A stretch of 61,139 nucleotides of DNA from CAZTDU01 sp050248795 (GTDB lineage: Bacteria > Pseudomonadota > Gammaproteobacteria > Burkholderiales > SG8-39). Each line of letters opens with the position of its first letter. The first letter of the stretch is position 1. The notes under the pieces were generated by a model, which did not search any database, was not told the origin of the DNA, and saw only the letters and a program-made list of their open reading frames with translations. The stretch covers positions 1 through 61,139 of the forward strand of contig JBFWRS010000021.1 in the NCBI GenBank assembly GCA_050248795.1, given 5' to 3'. Positions 48,756 through 57,892 of this stretch are shown here, in pieces. The position numbers were made by a program, and so were the translations under genes.

Positions 48756-50092
48756 CAGAGCAGCGTCCTGCGGATGTCGGACAGCACGGTGGCGAGGTAG
48801 GAGGTGAAGCGCGCGCCGGAAGCGCCGTCGACGACGCGGTGGTCGTACGACAGCGACAGCGGCAGCATCAGCCGCGGCGTGAACTCCTTGCCGTCCCACA
48901 TCGGGCGCATCACCGAACGCGACACGCCGAGGATCGCCACCTCGGGCGCATTGATGATCGGCGTGAACAGCGTCCCCCCGATGCCGCCGAGGCTGGAAAT
49001 CGAGAACGTGCCGCCCTGCATGTCGCCGGCCTTGAGCCTCTTCTCGCGCGCGAGCTTCGAGATGTCGGCAAGCTCCTTGGCGAGGTCGAACACGCCCTTC
49101 CTGTCCGCGTCGCGGATCACCGGCACGACCAGGCCGTCCGGCGTATCCACGGCGACGCCGATGTGGAAGTACTTCTTCAGCACCAGGTTCTCGCCGGATT
49201 TGTCCATCGAGGCGTTGAACTCCGGAAACTGCTTCAGCGCCGTCACCGATGCCTTGACCAGGAACGCGAGCATGGTGAGCTTGAAGCCCTGCTTCTCGGC
49301 GAGCGCCGCGTTCTGCTTGCGGAAGGACTCCAGTTCGGTGATGTCCGCCTCGTCGAATTGCGTGACATGCGGGATCGACACCCAGTTGCGGTGCAGGTTG
49401 GCGCCCGAGAGCTTGCGGATCCGCGACAGCGGCTTCGCTTCGACCGGCCCGAACCTGGCGAAATCGACTTCCGGCATCGGCAGCAGGTTGAACGGCAGCG
49501 CGCCGCCCGCCGCGGCCGGCGCAGCGGCGGCCGCGCCGCTAACGATGCCCTTGACGAAGGCCTGCACGTCCTGCTGCAGGATGCGGCCCTTGGGGCCGGA
49601 GCCGCGCACCCGCTGCAGGTCGACGCCGAGTTCGCGCGCGAACTTGCGGATCGACGGGCTGGCGTGCGCCTTGGCGACGATCTCGTCGCGGCCTTCGCGC
49701 GGCACCGGGCGCCCGAGCGAAGGCTCGGCCGTCTCGGGTGCGCTCGCCGGTGCCGCGGCTGCGGGTGCCGACCTGGCGGCGGTGGCAGGCGGGGCAGCGG
49801 CAGCGGGCGAGACCTTGCCTGCCGCGGCTGGCTTCGCTGCAGGTTCCCCGTCCGCCGGCTCGATGGTCAGTATCAGCGAGCCCTGCGACACCTTGTCGCC
49901 GACCTTGACCTTGACCGACTTCACCACGCCGGCCTGCGGCGCGGGGATCTCCATGGTCGCCTTGTCGGATTCGAGCGAGATCACCGACTGCTCGGCGACG
50001 ATCGCGTCGCCCGGCCTGACCAGGACCTCGATCACCTCCACGTCCTTGAAGTCCCCGATGTCGGGAACCAGCACTTCCTTCGCAGCGGGCAT
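48755..50092 (-). CDS. aceF: Dihydrolipoamide acetyltransferase (E2) of pyruvate dehydrogenase
   Basis: This 445-residue E2 has one N-terminal lipoyl domain (lipoyl-Lys in LESDKATMEIP, about residues 40–50), an Ala/Pro linker, a peripheral-subunit-binding domain (ASPSIRKFARELGVDLQRV) and a catalytic domain ending SYDHRVVDGASGARF with the active-site His. It transfers acetyl groups to CoA. One lipoyl domain is fewer than in E. coli AceF. It starts 2 bp after the aceE stop. Confidence 0.96.
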   Translation of the reverse strand: MPAAKEVLVPDIGDFKDVEVIEVLVRPGDAIVAEQSVISLESDKATMEIPAPQAGVVKSVKVKVGDKVSQGSLILTIEPADGEPAAKPAAAGKVSPAAAAPPATAARSAPAAAAPASAPETAEPSLGRPVPREGRDEIVAKAHASPSIRKFARELGVDLQRVRGSGPKGRILQQDVQAFVKGIVSGAAAAAPAAAGGALPFNLLPMPEVDFARFGPVEAKPLSRIRKLSGANLHRNWVSIPHVTQFDEADITELESFRKQNAALAEKQGFKLTMLAFLVKASVTALKQFPEFNASMDKSGENLVLKKYFHIGVAVDTPDGLVVPVIRDADRKGVFDLAKELADISKLAREKRLKAGDMQGGTFSISSLGGIGGTLFTPIINAPEVAILGVSRSVMRPMWDGKEFTPRLMLPLSLSYDHRVVDGASGARFTSYLATVLSDIRRTLL

Positions 50093-50094
50093 GT

Positions 50095-52806
50095 TCAGAC
50101 CGTCGTCGGATCGGGTTTCTCGGGGTCGATGCCGTACTTCGCGATCGCCTCGGCCACCGCCTTCGCCTTGCCTTCACCTGCGTCGGCCAGCGCCTTCAGC
50201 GCGGCGAGCACGACGAACTGCCGGCTGACCTCGAAGAAGTAGCGCAGCTTCGCGCGCGAATCCGAGCGGCCGAAACCGTCGGTGCCCAGCACGCGGTAGT
50301 CGCGCCCGCGCGGGATGAAGGGCCGGATCTGCTCGGCGAAGGCCTTCATGTAGTCGGTCGCGGCGATCACCGGGCCGGCGGTCTTGTCCAGGCATTGCGT
50401 GATGTAGGGCACGCGCGGCTTCGCTTCCGGGTGCAGCAGGTTCCAGCGCTCGCAGGCGAGGCCTTCGCGGCGCAGCTCGGTGAAGCTGGTCGCGCTCCAC
50501 ACGTCCGCCGCCACGCCCCAGTCCTTCTCCAGCATCTCCGCGGCGGCGAGCACCTCGCGCAGGATCGTTCCCGAGCCCATCAGTTGCACGCGCGCCTTCG
50601 CTTTGGATTTCGATGCGCGCAGCCTGTAGCCCCCTTTGATGATGCCTTCTTCCGTCCCCGCAGGCATCGCCGGATGCTCGTAGTTCTCGTTCATCACGGT
50701 GATGTAGTAAAAGACGTCCTGCTGCTCGCTCACCATGCGGCGCAGGCCGTCGTGGATGATCACCGCCAGCTCGTAGCCGTAGGTCGGGTCGTACGAAATG
50801 CAGTTCGGAATCACCGAAGACAGGATGTGCGAGTGGCCGTCCTCGTGCTGCAGCCCTTCGCCATTCAGCGTGGTGCGGCCGGCGGTGGCGCCAAGGAGGA
50901 AGCCGCGCGCGCGCTGGTCGCCCGCCGCCCAGGCGAGGTCCCCGCAGCGCTGCATGCCGAACATCGAGTAGAAGATGAAGAACGGCACCGTGACCACGTT
51001 CGAATGGCTGTACGCGGTGGCGGCGGCGATCCAGGACGAGAACGCGCCGGCCTCGTTTATGCCCTCTTCGAGGATCTGCCCGGCCTTGTCCTCGCGGTAG
51101 TACATCACCTGGTCCTTGTCGACCGGCTCGTACTTCTGTCCCTCGGGGGCGAAGATGCCGAGCTGGCGGAACATGCCTTCCATGCCGAAGGTGCGCGCCT
51201 CGTCCGGCACGATCGGCACGATGTGCCTGCCGAGGTTCTTGTCGCGCACCAGCGCGGTAAGGACGCGCACGAACGCCATCGTGGAGGAGATCTCGCGGCC
51301 CTCGCCCGAGCCCTTCAGCACCGCATCGAATGCCGACAGCGGCGGCACCTCGGGCGTGGCGTCGGCGCGCACGCGGCGCTGCGGCAGGTAGCCGCCGAGC
51401 GCCTTCCTGCGCTCGTGCAGGTACTGCATTTCCGGCGAATCCGGCGGCGGCACGTAGAACGGCAGCTTCTCGAGCTGGTCGTCGGGCACCGGGATGTTGA
51501 AGCGGTCGCGCACCTCGCGGATCGTCGCCAGGTCGACCTTCTTCAACTGGTGCGTGGGATTCTTCGCCTGCCCCTGCTTGCCGAGGCCGTAACCCTTGAT
51601 CGTCTTGGCGAGGATCACCGTCGGCTGGCCCTTGTGCTTCACCGCCGCGGCGTACGCGGCGTAGATCTTGTGCGGGTCGTGCCCGCCGCGGTTCAGGCGC
51701 CAGATGTCGGCGTCGGTCATGCGCGACACCATCTCCAGCACCTTGGGGTGCTTGCCGAAGAAGTGCTTGCGCACGAAGGCGCCGTCGTTTGCCTTGAAGT
51801 TCTGGTACTCGCCGTCGACGGTGGTCTCCATGATCCGCTGCAGCAGGCCTTCCTTGTCGCGCGCGAGCAGCGGGTCCCAGTACGAGCCCCAGATCAGCTT
51901 GATGACGTTCCAGCCCGCGCCGCGGAAGTCGCCCTCGAGCTCCTGGATGATGTTGCTGTTGCCGCGCACCGGGCCATCGAGCCGCTGCAGGTTGCAGTTG
52001 ACGATGAAGATCAGGTTGTCGAGCTTCTCGCGCGCGGCAAGGCCGATCGCGCCCATGGACTCCGGTTCGTCCATTTCGCCGTCGCCGCAGAACACCCAGA
52101 CCTTGCGGTTCGCGGTTTGCGCGTGGCCGCGGGCCTCGAGATACTTCAGGTACCTCGCCATGTAGATGGCCTGGATCGGGCCCAGCCCCATCGATACGGT
52201 GGGGAACTGCCAGTAGTCCGGCATCAGCCACGGATGCGGGTACGAGGACACGCCCTCGCCGTCGACCTCGCGGCGGAAGTTGAGCAGGCGCTCCTCGGGG
52301 ATGCGGCCTTCGAGCAGGCCGCGCGCGTAGATTCCCGGCGACGAATGGCCCTGGAAGTAGATCAGGTCGCCGCCATGTCCGCCGCTGGCCGGGTCTCCCG
52401 ACGGCGCGTGCCAGAAATGGTTCTGGCCGACGCCGAACAGCGTGCCGACCGAGGCGAAGCTCGCGATGTGGCCGCCGAGTTCGTCGTCCGACTTGTTCGC
52501 GCGCGCCACCATCACCATCGCATTCCAGCGGCAGTACGAGCGTATGCGCTCCTCGAGCGCGTAGTCGCCGGGCGAGCGCTCCTCCATGTGCGGAGGGATG
52601 GTGTTGACGTACGGCGTGTGCGGCGAGAACGGAATGTAGGCGCCCGACGTGCGCGCCTTCTCGATCAGCTTTTCCAGCAGGTAGTGCGCGCGCTCCGGGC
52701 CTTCGCGTTCGAGCACCGCCTCGAGGGCATCGAGCCATTCCCGGGTTTCCAGCGTATCGGGATCGTTGGAATCGTTCGCTGCGGGCTCTTGCGGTACGGC
52801 GGACAT
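50095..52806 (-). CDS. aceE: Pyruvate dehydrogenase E1 component (homodimeric)
   Basis: This 903-residue thiamine-diphosphate enzyme decarboxylates pyruvate. It has YIPFSPHTPYVNTIP, the SFASVGTLFGVGQNHFWHA segment, the ThDP motif GDGEMDEPESMGAIGLAAR…NCNLQRLDG and ILAKTIKGYGLG. The start at 52806 (MSAVPQEP) follows a GGAGGA ribosome-binding site; an in-frame ATG at 52878 adds an unlikely extension that overlaps the folD promoter. It heads the aceE–aceF–lpdA–rpiA operon and is divergent from folD by 62 bp. Confidence 0.97.
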   Translation of the reverse strand: MSAVPQEPAANDSNDPDTLETREWLDALEAVLEREGPERAHYLLEKLIEKARTSGAYIPFSPHTPYVNTIPPHMEERSPGDYALEERIRSYCRWNAMVMVARANKSDDELGGHIASFASVGTLFGVGQNHFWHAPSGDPASGGHGGDLIYFQGHSSPGIYARGLLEGRIPEERLLNFRREVDGEGVSSYPHPWLMPDYWQFPTVSMGLGPIQAIYMARYLKYLEARGHAQTANRKVWVFCGDGEMDEPESMGAIGLAAREKLDNLIFIVNCNLQRLDGPVRGNSNIIQELEGDFRGAGWNVIKLIWGSYWDPLLARDKEGLLQRIMETTVDGEYQNFKANDGAFVRKHFFGKHPKVLEMVSRMTDADIWRLNRGGHDPHKIYAAYAAAVKHKGQPTVILAKTIKGYGLGKQGQAKNPTHQLKKVDLATIREVRDRFNIPVPDDQLEKLPFYVPPPDSPEMQYLHERRKALGGYLPQRRVRADATPEVPPLSAFDAVLKGSGEGREISSTMAFVRVLTALVRDKNLGRHIVPIVPDEARTFGMEGMFRQLGIFAPEGQKYEPVDKDQVMYYREDKAGQILEEGINEAGAFSSWIAAATAYSHSNVVTVPFFIFYSMFGMQRCGDLAWAAGDQRARGFLLGATAGRTTLNGEGLQHEDGHSHILSSVIPNCISYDPTYGYELAVIIHDGLRRMVSEQQDVFYYITVMNENYEHPAMPAGTEEGIIKGGYRLRASKSKAKARVQLMGSGTILREVLAAAEMLEKDWGVAADVWSATSFTELRREGLACERWNLLHPEAKPRVPYITQCLDKTAGPVIAATDYMKAFAEQIRPFIPRGRDYRVLGTDGFGRSDSRAKLRYFFEVSRQFVVLAALKALADAGEGKAKAVAEAIAKYGIDPEKPDPTTV

Positions 52807-52868
52807 GGCTTCCTCCAGCTTTTGGCCTGGGAGTGCAGTGCAGGGATTGCGTATTATGCAGCACTCAT

Positions 52869-53714
52869 ATGACGGCAAAGACCATAGACGGGAAATCCCA
52901 CGCTGCGGCGCTGCTCGAATCCCTGCGCAAGACCGCGGCCGGGCTCGCCGTGCAACCGGGCGCCGCGGTGGTGCTGGTAGGCGACGATCCGGCCTCGCGC
53001 GTGTACACGCGCAACAAGGCGCGCGCCTGCAGCGATGCCGGCGTGCATTCCACGCTGCATGAACTGCCCGGAACTACCGGGGAAGCCGAACTGTGCGCGC
53101 TGATCGACCGCCTGAACGCCGACCCGGCGGTGCACGGCATCATCGTGCAACTGCCGCTGCCCGCCGGCATCAATGCCGAACGCGTACTGCGGCGGATTTC
53201 CCCGCACAAGGACATCGACGGGTTCCACCCGGAGAACGTCGGCGCGCTGGCGCTCGGCAGCCATCGCTTCGTGCCCTGCACCCCGGCAGGAATCCTGCGC
53301 ATGCTCGAAGCCGAAGGCATCGCGCTGGAAGGCCGCGACGCCGTCGTGGTCGGGCGCTCGAACATCGTCGGCAAGCCGATGGCGCTGCTGCTCTTGGAAA
53401 AGCACGCCACCGTCACCATATGTCATTCGAAGACCGTTGATCTGGCTGCGCATACCCGGCGTGCGGACGTGCTGGTCGCCGCGGTGGGCCGGCCGCGCAT
53501 GATCACCGCAGACATGGTGAAGCCGGGTGCCTGCGTCATTGACGTGGGTATCCACCGCATGCCGGATGGCAAGCTCGCCGGCGACGTCGATTTCGCCTCC
53601 GTGCGGCAGACCGCCGGCTGGATCACGCCGGTGCCGGGCGGCGTCGGTCCGATGACGGTGGCGATGCTGGTGGCAAACACGGTGCGCGCTGCCGAACCGA
53701 ACGCGAAAGGATGA
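52869..53714 (+). CDS. folD: Bifunctional methylenetetrahydrofolate dehydrogenase/cyclohydrolase FolD
   Basis: This 281-residue enzyme interconverts 5,10-methylene- and 10-formyl-tetrahydrofolate. It has VGDDPASRVYTRNKARAC with the catalytic Lys, HGIIVQLPLP, HKDIDGFHPENVG, VVGRSNIVGKPMALLL and TPVPGGVGPMTVAMLV. ATG 52869 is preferred to 52833. Its stop overlaps the oligopeptidase start by 4 bp. Confidence 0.97.
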   Translation: MTAKTIDGKSHAAALLESLRKTAAGLAVQPGAAVVLVGDDPASRVYTRNKARACSDAGVHSTLHELPGTTGEAELCALIDRLNADPAVHGIIVQLPLPAGINAERVLRRISPHKDIDGFHPENVGALALGSHRFVPCTPAGILRMLEAEGIALEGRDAVVVGRSNIVGKPMALLLLEKHATVTICHSKTVDLAAHTRRADVLVAAVGRPRMITADMVKPGACVIDVGIHRMPDGKLAGDVDFASVRQTAGWITPVPGGVGPMTVAMLVANTVRAAEPNAKG

Positions 53715-55777
53715 TGCAGGACATGCTGCAGGAAGCGAACCCGCTGCTGGATTTCACCGACCTCCCCCGCTTCGGCGACCTGCGTGCGGAACACGTGACG
53801 CCGGCGATCGACCAGCTGCTCGCCGAGGCGCGCGACGTGGTGGCACAGGTGACGCGTCCGGACACAGCCGATGCCTGGGACGCGTTCGTCGTGCCGCTGG
53901 AGGACGCGAGCGAGCGCCTGGGCCGCGCCTGGAACCAGGTTTCGCACCTGCACGCGGTGATGGACGCGCCCGCGCTGCGCGCCGCATACAACGAGAACCT
54001 GCCCAGGGTGACGCAGTTCTGGACCGAGCTGGGCCAGAACGAACACCTGTTCCGCAAGTATCGCGCGCTGCGCGATGGCCCTGCCTTCTCCGCGCTTTCC
54101 GCGGCGAGGCAGCGCATCGTCGACAACGCGCTGCGGGACTTCCACCTCGGCGGCGCCGACCTGCCGGCGGCGCAGAAGCCGCGCTACGCGAAGATCCATG
54201 AAGAGCTCGCCGCGCTGGCGGCGAAGTTCTCCGAGAACGTGCTGGATGCGACCAACGCGTTTTCGGTGCGCATCGAGGATCCGGCGCGCGTGAAGGGACT
54301 GCCGGCGGACGCGCTTGCCGCCGCGCGCGAGGCGGCGGAAAAGGACGGCGCACCGGGCTGGAAATTCACGCTGCACGCGCCCTCGTATTTTCCGGTGATG
54401 CAGTACGCCGAAGACCGCGCGCTGCGCGAAGAGATGTACCGCGCCAGCGCGACGCGCGCGTCCGAGTTCGGCCGCCCGGAATGGGACAACACCGCGCTGA
54501 TCGCGCGCATCCTCGAACTGCGCCGGGAAGAAGCGGCATTGCTCGGCTACGCCAACTTCGCCGAGCGCTCGCTGGTACCGAAGATGGCGGATACGCCGGC
54601 GCAGGTGCTGGAATTCCTCGAGGACCTCGCGCGGCGCGCCCGCCCGTACGCCGAGCGCGACCATGCGCAACTGGTCGAATTCGCCAGGGACGAGCTGGGG
54701 CTGGAGCAGCTCGAAGCCTGGGACGTGGCCTTTGCGTCCGAGCGCCTGCGCGAGAGGCGCTATGCGTTCTCCAACAACGAAGTCAAGCAGTACCTGCCGG
54801 AAGACGCCGTGCTCGGCGGGCTCTTCGGCCTGGTCGAGAAGCTCTACGCAGTCCGCATCGTGCCGGCCGAGGCACCGGTATGGCACGAGGACGTGCGCTT
54901 CTACGAAGTGCGATCGACCTCGGGGGAACTCACCGGTCGCTTCTACCTCGACCTCTACGCGCGCGAAACCAAGCGCGGCGGGGCGTGGATGGACGAAGCG
55001 GTATCGCGCCGGCGCAGGGGCGGATCGGTGCAGACGCCGCTGGTGTACCTGAACTGCAATTTCTCGCGGCCGGTGGCCGGCAGGCCCGCGGTGTTCGACC
55101 ACGACGAGGTGATGACGCTGTTCCACGAAACCGGCCACGGCCTGCACAGCCTGCTGACGCGCCAGGACGAGCTCGGCGTTTCCGGGCTTGCGGGCGTGGA
55201 GTGGGACGCGGTGGAGCTGCCCAGCCAGTTCATGGAGAACTTCTGCTGGGAATGGGAAGTGCTCGAACCCATGACGCGGCATGTGGACACGGGCGAGCGC
55301 ATGCCGAAGCGCCTGTTCGACAAGATGCTCGCGGCGAAAAACTTCCAGGCCGGGCTCGCGATGCTGCGCCAGCTCGAGTTCTCGATTTTCGACATGCGGC
55401 TGCACCACGATTTCGACCCCGCGGCAGGGAAGCGGGTGCTGGAGCTGCTGGCCGAGGTAAGAAAGAAGGTAGCGGTGATGGTGCCGCCCGATTACAACCG
55501 CTTCCCCAACAGCTTCTCGCACATCTTCGGCGGCGGCTATGCGGCGGGCTACTACAGCTACAAGTGGGCCGAGGTGCTGTCGGCAGACGCCTACAGTGCG
55601 TTCGAGGAGCAGCGCGACAAGGGCGGCATACTCGACGCCGCCACCGGCGCGCGCTTCCGCGACGAGGTGCTGGCGGTGGGCGGCAGCCGCCCGGCCGCCG
55701 AGTCGTTCCGGGCGTTCCGCGGCCGCGATCCCAGCGTGGACGCCCTGCTGCGACACAGTGGTATGATTTCCGCGTGA
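53711..55777 (+). CDS. prlC: Oligopeptidase A (M3 family zinc peptidase)
   Basis: This 688-residue cytosolic metallopeptidase has the M3 zinc motif TLFHETGHGLHSLL (HExxH) and a distal Glu in the MENFCWEWEV segment, with the N-terminal DFTDLPRFGDLRAEHVTPAI typical of PrlC. It degrades signal peptides and other short peptides. It overlaps folD by 4 bp and the next gene by 4 bp. Confidence 0.95.
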   Translation: MMQDMLQEANPLLDFTDLPRFGDLRAEHVTPAIDQLLAEARDVVAQVTRPDTADAWDAFVVPLEDASERLGRAWNQVSHLHAVMDAPALRAAYNENLPRVTQFWTELGQNEHLFRKYRALRDGPAFSALSAARQRIVDNALRDFHLGGADLPAAQKPRYAKIHEELAALAAKFSENVLDATNAFSVRIEDPARVKGLPADALAAAREAAEKDGAPGWKFTLHAPSYFPVMQYAEDRALREEMYRASATRASEFGRPEWDNTALIARILELRREEAALLGYANFAERSLVPKMADTPAQVLEFLEDLARRARPYAERDHAQLVEFARDELGLEQLEAWDVAFASERLRERRYAFSNNEVKQYLPEDAVLGGLFGLVEKLYAVRIVPAEAPVWHEDVRFYEVRSTSGELTGRFYLDLYARETKRGGAWMDEAVSRRRRGGSVQTPLVYLNCNFSRPVAGRPAVFDHDEVMTLFHETGHGLHSLLTRQDELGVSGLAGVEWDAVELPSQFMENFCWEWEVLEPMTRHVDTGERMPKRLFDKMLAAKNFQAGLAMLRQLEFSIFDMRLHHDFDPAAGKRVLELLAEVRKKVAVMVPPDYNRFPNSFSHIFGGGYAAGYYSYKWAEVLSADAYSAFEEQRDKGGILDAATGARFRDEVLAVGGSRPAAESFRAFRGRDPSVDALLRHSGMISA

Positions 55778-56436
55778 AAAGGAGCGCCTTGGCCATCGCA
55801 GTCGGTATCGCGGTCGCAGCGGGAACCGCGCTCGCCCAGCAGTATCGCTGGACCGACCAGCAGGGCCGCGTCCATTACACCGATACGCCGCCGCCGCCGT
55901 CGGCGAAGGACGTGAGGAAGAAGGGCGCGCCGCCGCCCGCGGGAACCCCGGTGGTGCCGTTCGATCTCGCCAAGGCGCAGCAGGAATCCCCGGTCACGCT
56001 GTACACGCATCCGTCCTGCGAGCAAACCTGCCAGTTCGCGCGCGACGTACTCAACAAGCGCGGCGTGCCGTTCAACGAGGTGGTGGTGTCGACCGCCCAG
56101 GCGCTGGAGCAGCTGAAGGCGCTGTCGGGCAACAACCACGTGCCGGTGCTTACCGTCGGCAACCGGGTGGAGAAGGAAGTCAGCCTCGGCACGTACAACG
56201 CCGCGCTGGACGCCGGCGGCTACCCGAAGGAAGGCCTGCTGCCGCCCCGCAAGCAGGCGGCACCCGGATTCAAGCTCGAGGATCTGGAAACCGCGGGCCC
56301 CGACTACCGGGCCGCCGGGCAGAAACCCGCGGCCCAGGAAGCCGCGCCGAAGGCCGAGGCGCCGACGCGGCCGCGCGGCCCCTACGCACCGGGCGCTTCC
56401 GGGCCGGCGCCGAAGCCAGCCGCGAAGTCGCAGTAA
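55774..56436 (+). CDS. Secreted DUF4124–glutaredoxin-like protein
   Basis: This 220-residue protein has a signal peptide (VKRSALAIAVGIAVAAGTALA), a DUF4124 domain (QYRWTDQQGRVHYTDTPPPP), and a glutaredoxin-like domain with VTLYTHPSCEQTCQFARDVL (Cys-x3-Cys) and HVPVLTVGNRV. The C-terminal tail is Ala/Pro-rich. A periplasmic redox or envelope-stress role is plausible. The GTG start overlaps the prlC stop by 4 bp. Confidence 0.82.
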   Translation: MKRSALAIAVGIAVAAGTALAQQYRWTDQQGRVHYTDTPPPPSAKDVRKKGAPPPAGTPVVPFDLAKAQQESPVTLYTHPSCEQTCQFARDVLNKRGVPFNEVVVSTAQALEQLKALSGNNHVPVLTVGNRVEKEVSLGTYNAALDAGGYPKEGLLPPRKQAAPGFKLEDLETAGPDYRAAGQKPAAQEAAPKAEAPTRPRGPYAPGASGPAPKPAAKSQ

Positions 56437-56478
56437 GCGCCGCAGCGTCCGCGCCGTGATGCTGGCCAGCCTCACGCC

Positions 56479-57243
56479 ATGAAGCTGGCGTCCTGGAACG
56501 TCAACTCCCTAAAGGTCCGCCTGCCGCAGCTGCTCGACTGGCTCGCAGCCGCGAATCCCGATGTCGTCTGCCTGCAGGAACTGAAGCTCGAGGACGCGAA
56601 ATTCCCGCGCGCCGAGATCGAAGCGGCCGGCTACCGCGCCGCCCACGCCGGCCAGAAGACCTACAACGGCGTTGCCATCCTGGCGCGCAACGCGCTCGCC
56701 GACGTCGCGGCCGGCATCCCGGGCTTCGTCGACGAGCAGAAGCGCGTCGTCGCAGCAAGCGTGGACGGCGTGCGCACGGTGTGTGTGTACTGCCCCAACG
56801 GCCAGGCCGTGGGCTCCGAGAAGTACGACTACAAGCTGCGCTGGTTCGCGGCGCTGCGCGACTACCTGGCGGGTGAGCTCGCGCGCCATCCGCAGCTCGC
56901 GGTGCTGGGCGATTTCAACGTCGCGCCCGAAGACCGCGACGTGCACGACCCGAAGGCCTGGGAAGGCCAGGTGCACGTGTCGGCGCCGGAGCGCGCCGCG
57001 TGGCGCGCGCTGCTGGAACTGGGACTGACGGACAGCTTCAGGCTCTTCGAGCAGCCGGAGAAGACCTACTCCTGGTGGGACTACCGCATGATGGGATTCA
57101 GGCGCAATGCGGGACTGCGCATCGACCACGTGCTGCTGTCGGCGCCGCTCGCGGCCCGCTGTACCTCGTCGACCATAGACAAGGCGCCGCGCAAGCTCGA
57201 GCGCCCCTCGGACCACGCGCCCGTGGTCTGCGAGCTGCGCTAG
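56479..57243 (+). CDS. xthA: Exodeoxyribonuclease III
   Basis: This 254-residue AP endonuclease/3'-exonuclease has MKLASWNVNSLKVRLPQLLD, VCLQELKLED with the metal-binding Glu, LGDFNVAPEDRDVHDP and RIDHVLLS with SDHAPVVCEL. It repairs abasic sites. It lies 42 bp after the DUF4124 gene. Its stop overlaps the convergent GST gene stop by 4 bp. Confidence 0.95.
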   Translation: MKLASWNVNSLKVRLPQLLDWLAAANPDVVCLQELKLEDAKFPRAEIEAAGYRAAHAGQKTYNGVAILARNALADVAAGIPGFVDEQKRVVAASVDGVRTVCVYCPNGQAVGSEKYDYKLRWFAALRDYLAGELARHPQLAVLGDFNVAPEDRDVHDPKAWEGQVHVSAPERAAWRALLELGLTDSFRLFEQPEKTYSWWDYRMMGFRRNAGLRIDHVLLSAPLAARCTSSTIDKAPRKLERPSDHAPVVCELR

Positions 57244-57842
57244 AGCTTCATGCCCTGCTGCACGCCCGGGCGCGCCGCCATGCGGTCGGCCCAGCGCGCC
57301 AGGTTCGTCAGTTCGGGCAGCAGCGCGCGGCGCTGCGCATACGGCGGGTAGAGCGCAAAGTCGGCGATCGACACCTCGCTCGCGATGTAGTCGCGGCCGA
57401 CCATGTGGCGATCGACGTAGACGAACGATTTCAGCAGCCGCTTGCGGAAGAATTCGATGTTCGCAATCGACTTGTCCGGCGCGGCGTTCTCGGCCTGGAA
57501 CAGCGTGCCGCTGCCGCCGGCGACGTCGCTGCAGGCCTGCATGAACCACTGGTAGCAGACCGCGCGGCGCATCGGGTCCTTGGGGATGAACTGGCCGCAC
57601 TTCTCGGCGACGTAGAGAAGAATCGCGCCTGATTGCGCCAGCGCGACCGGCTTGCCTTCGGGGCCGTCGCTGTCGACGATGGCGGGGATTACCCCCGAGG
57701 GATTGATCCTCGCGTACTCGGGCGACTTGTGCTCGCCCTTGGTTATGTCGACCTTGTGTACGCGGTGCTCCAGCCCGGACTCCGCCAGCACGACCGCCGC
57801 ACGCAGCCCGTTGCCCGTGCCCCACGTATAGAGATCGATCAT
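57240..57842 (-). CDS. Glutathione S-transferase family protein (Ure2p/YfcG-like)
   Basis: This 200-residue protein has the thioredoxin-like N-terminal domain with MIDLYTWGTGNGLRAAVVL and INPSGVIPAIVDSDGPEG, and the alpha-helical C-terminal domain with ISEVSIADFALYP-type sequence (ASEVSIADFALYPPY). The TWGT-GNG start places it near Ure2p/YfcG-type disulfide-bond reductases. It is 50 bp downstream of aceB on the same strand and convergent with xthA. Confidence 0.88.
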   Translation of the reverse strand: MIDLYTWGTGNGLRAAVVLAESGLEHRVHKVDITKGEHKSPEYARINPSGVIPAIVDSDGPEGKPVALAQSGAILLYVAEKCGQFIPKDPMRRAVCYQWFMQACSDVAGGSGTLFQAENAAPDKSIANIEFFRKRLLKSFVYVDRHMVGRDYIASEVSIADFALYPPYAQRRALLPELTNLARWADRMAARPGVQQGMKL

Positions 57843-57892
57843 CGCCTTGCTCCGCGCCTTGTTGAACGAAGGCGCATCATACTGTGGACCGG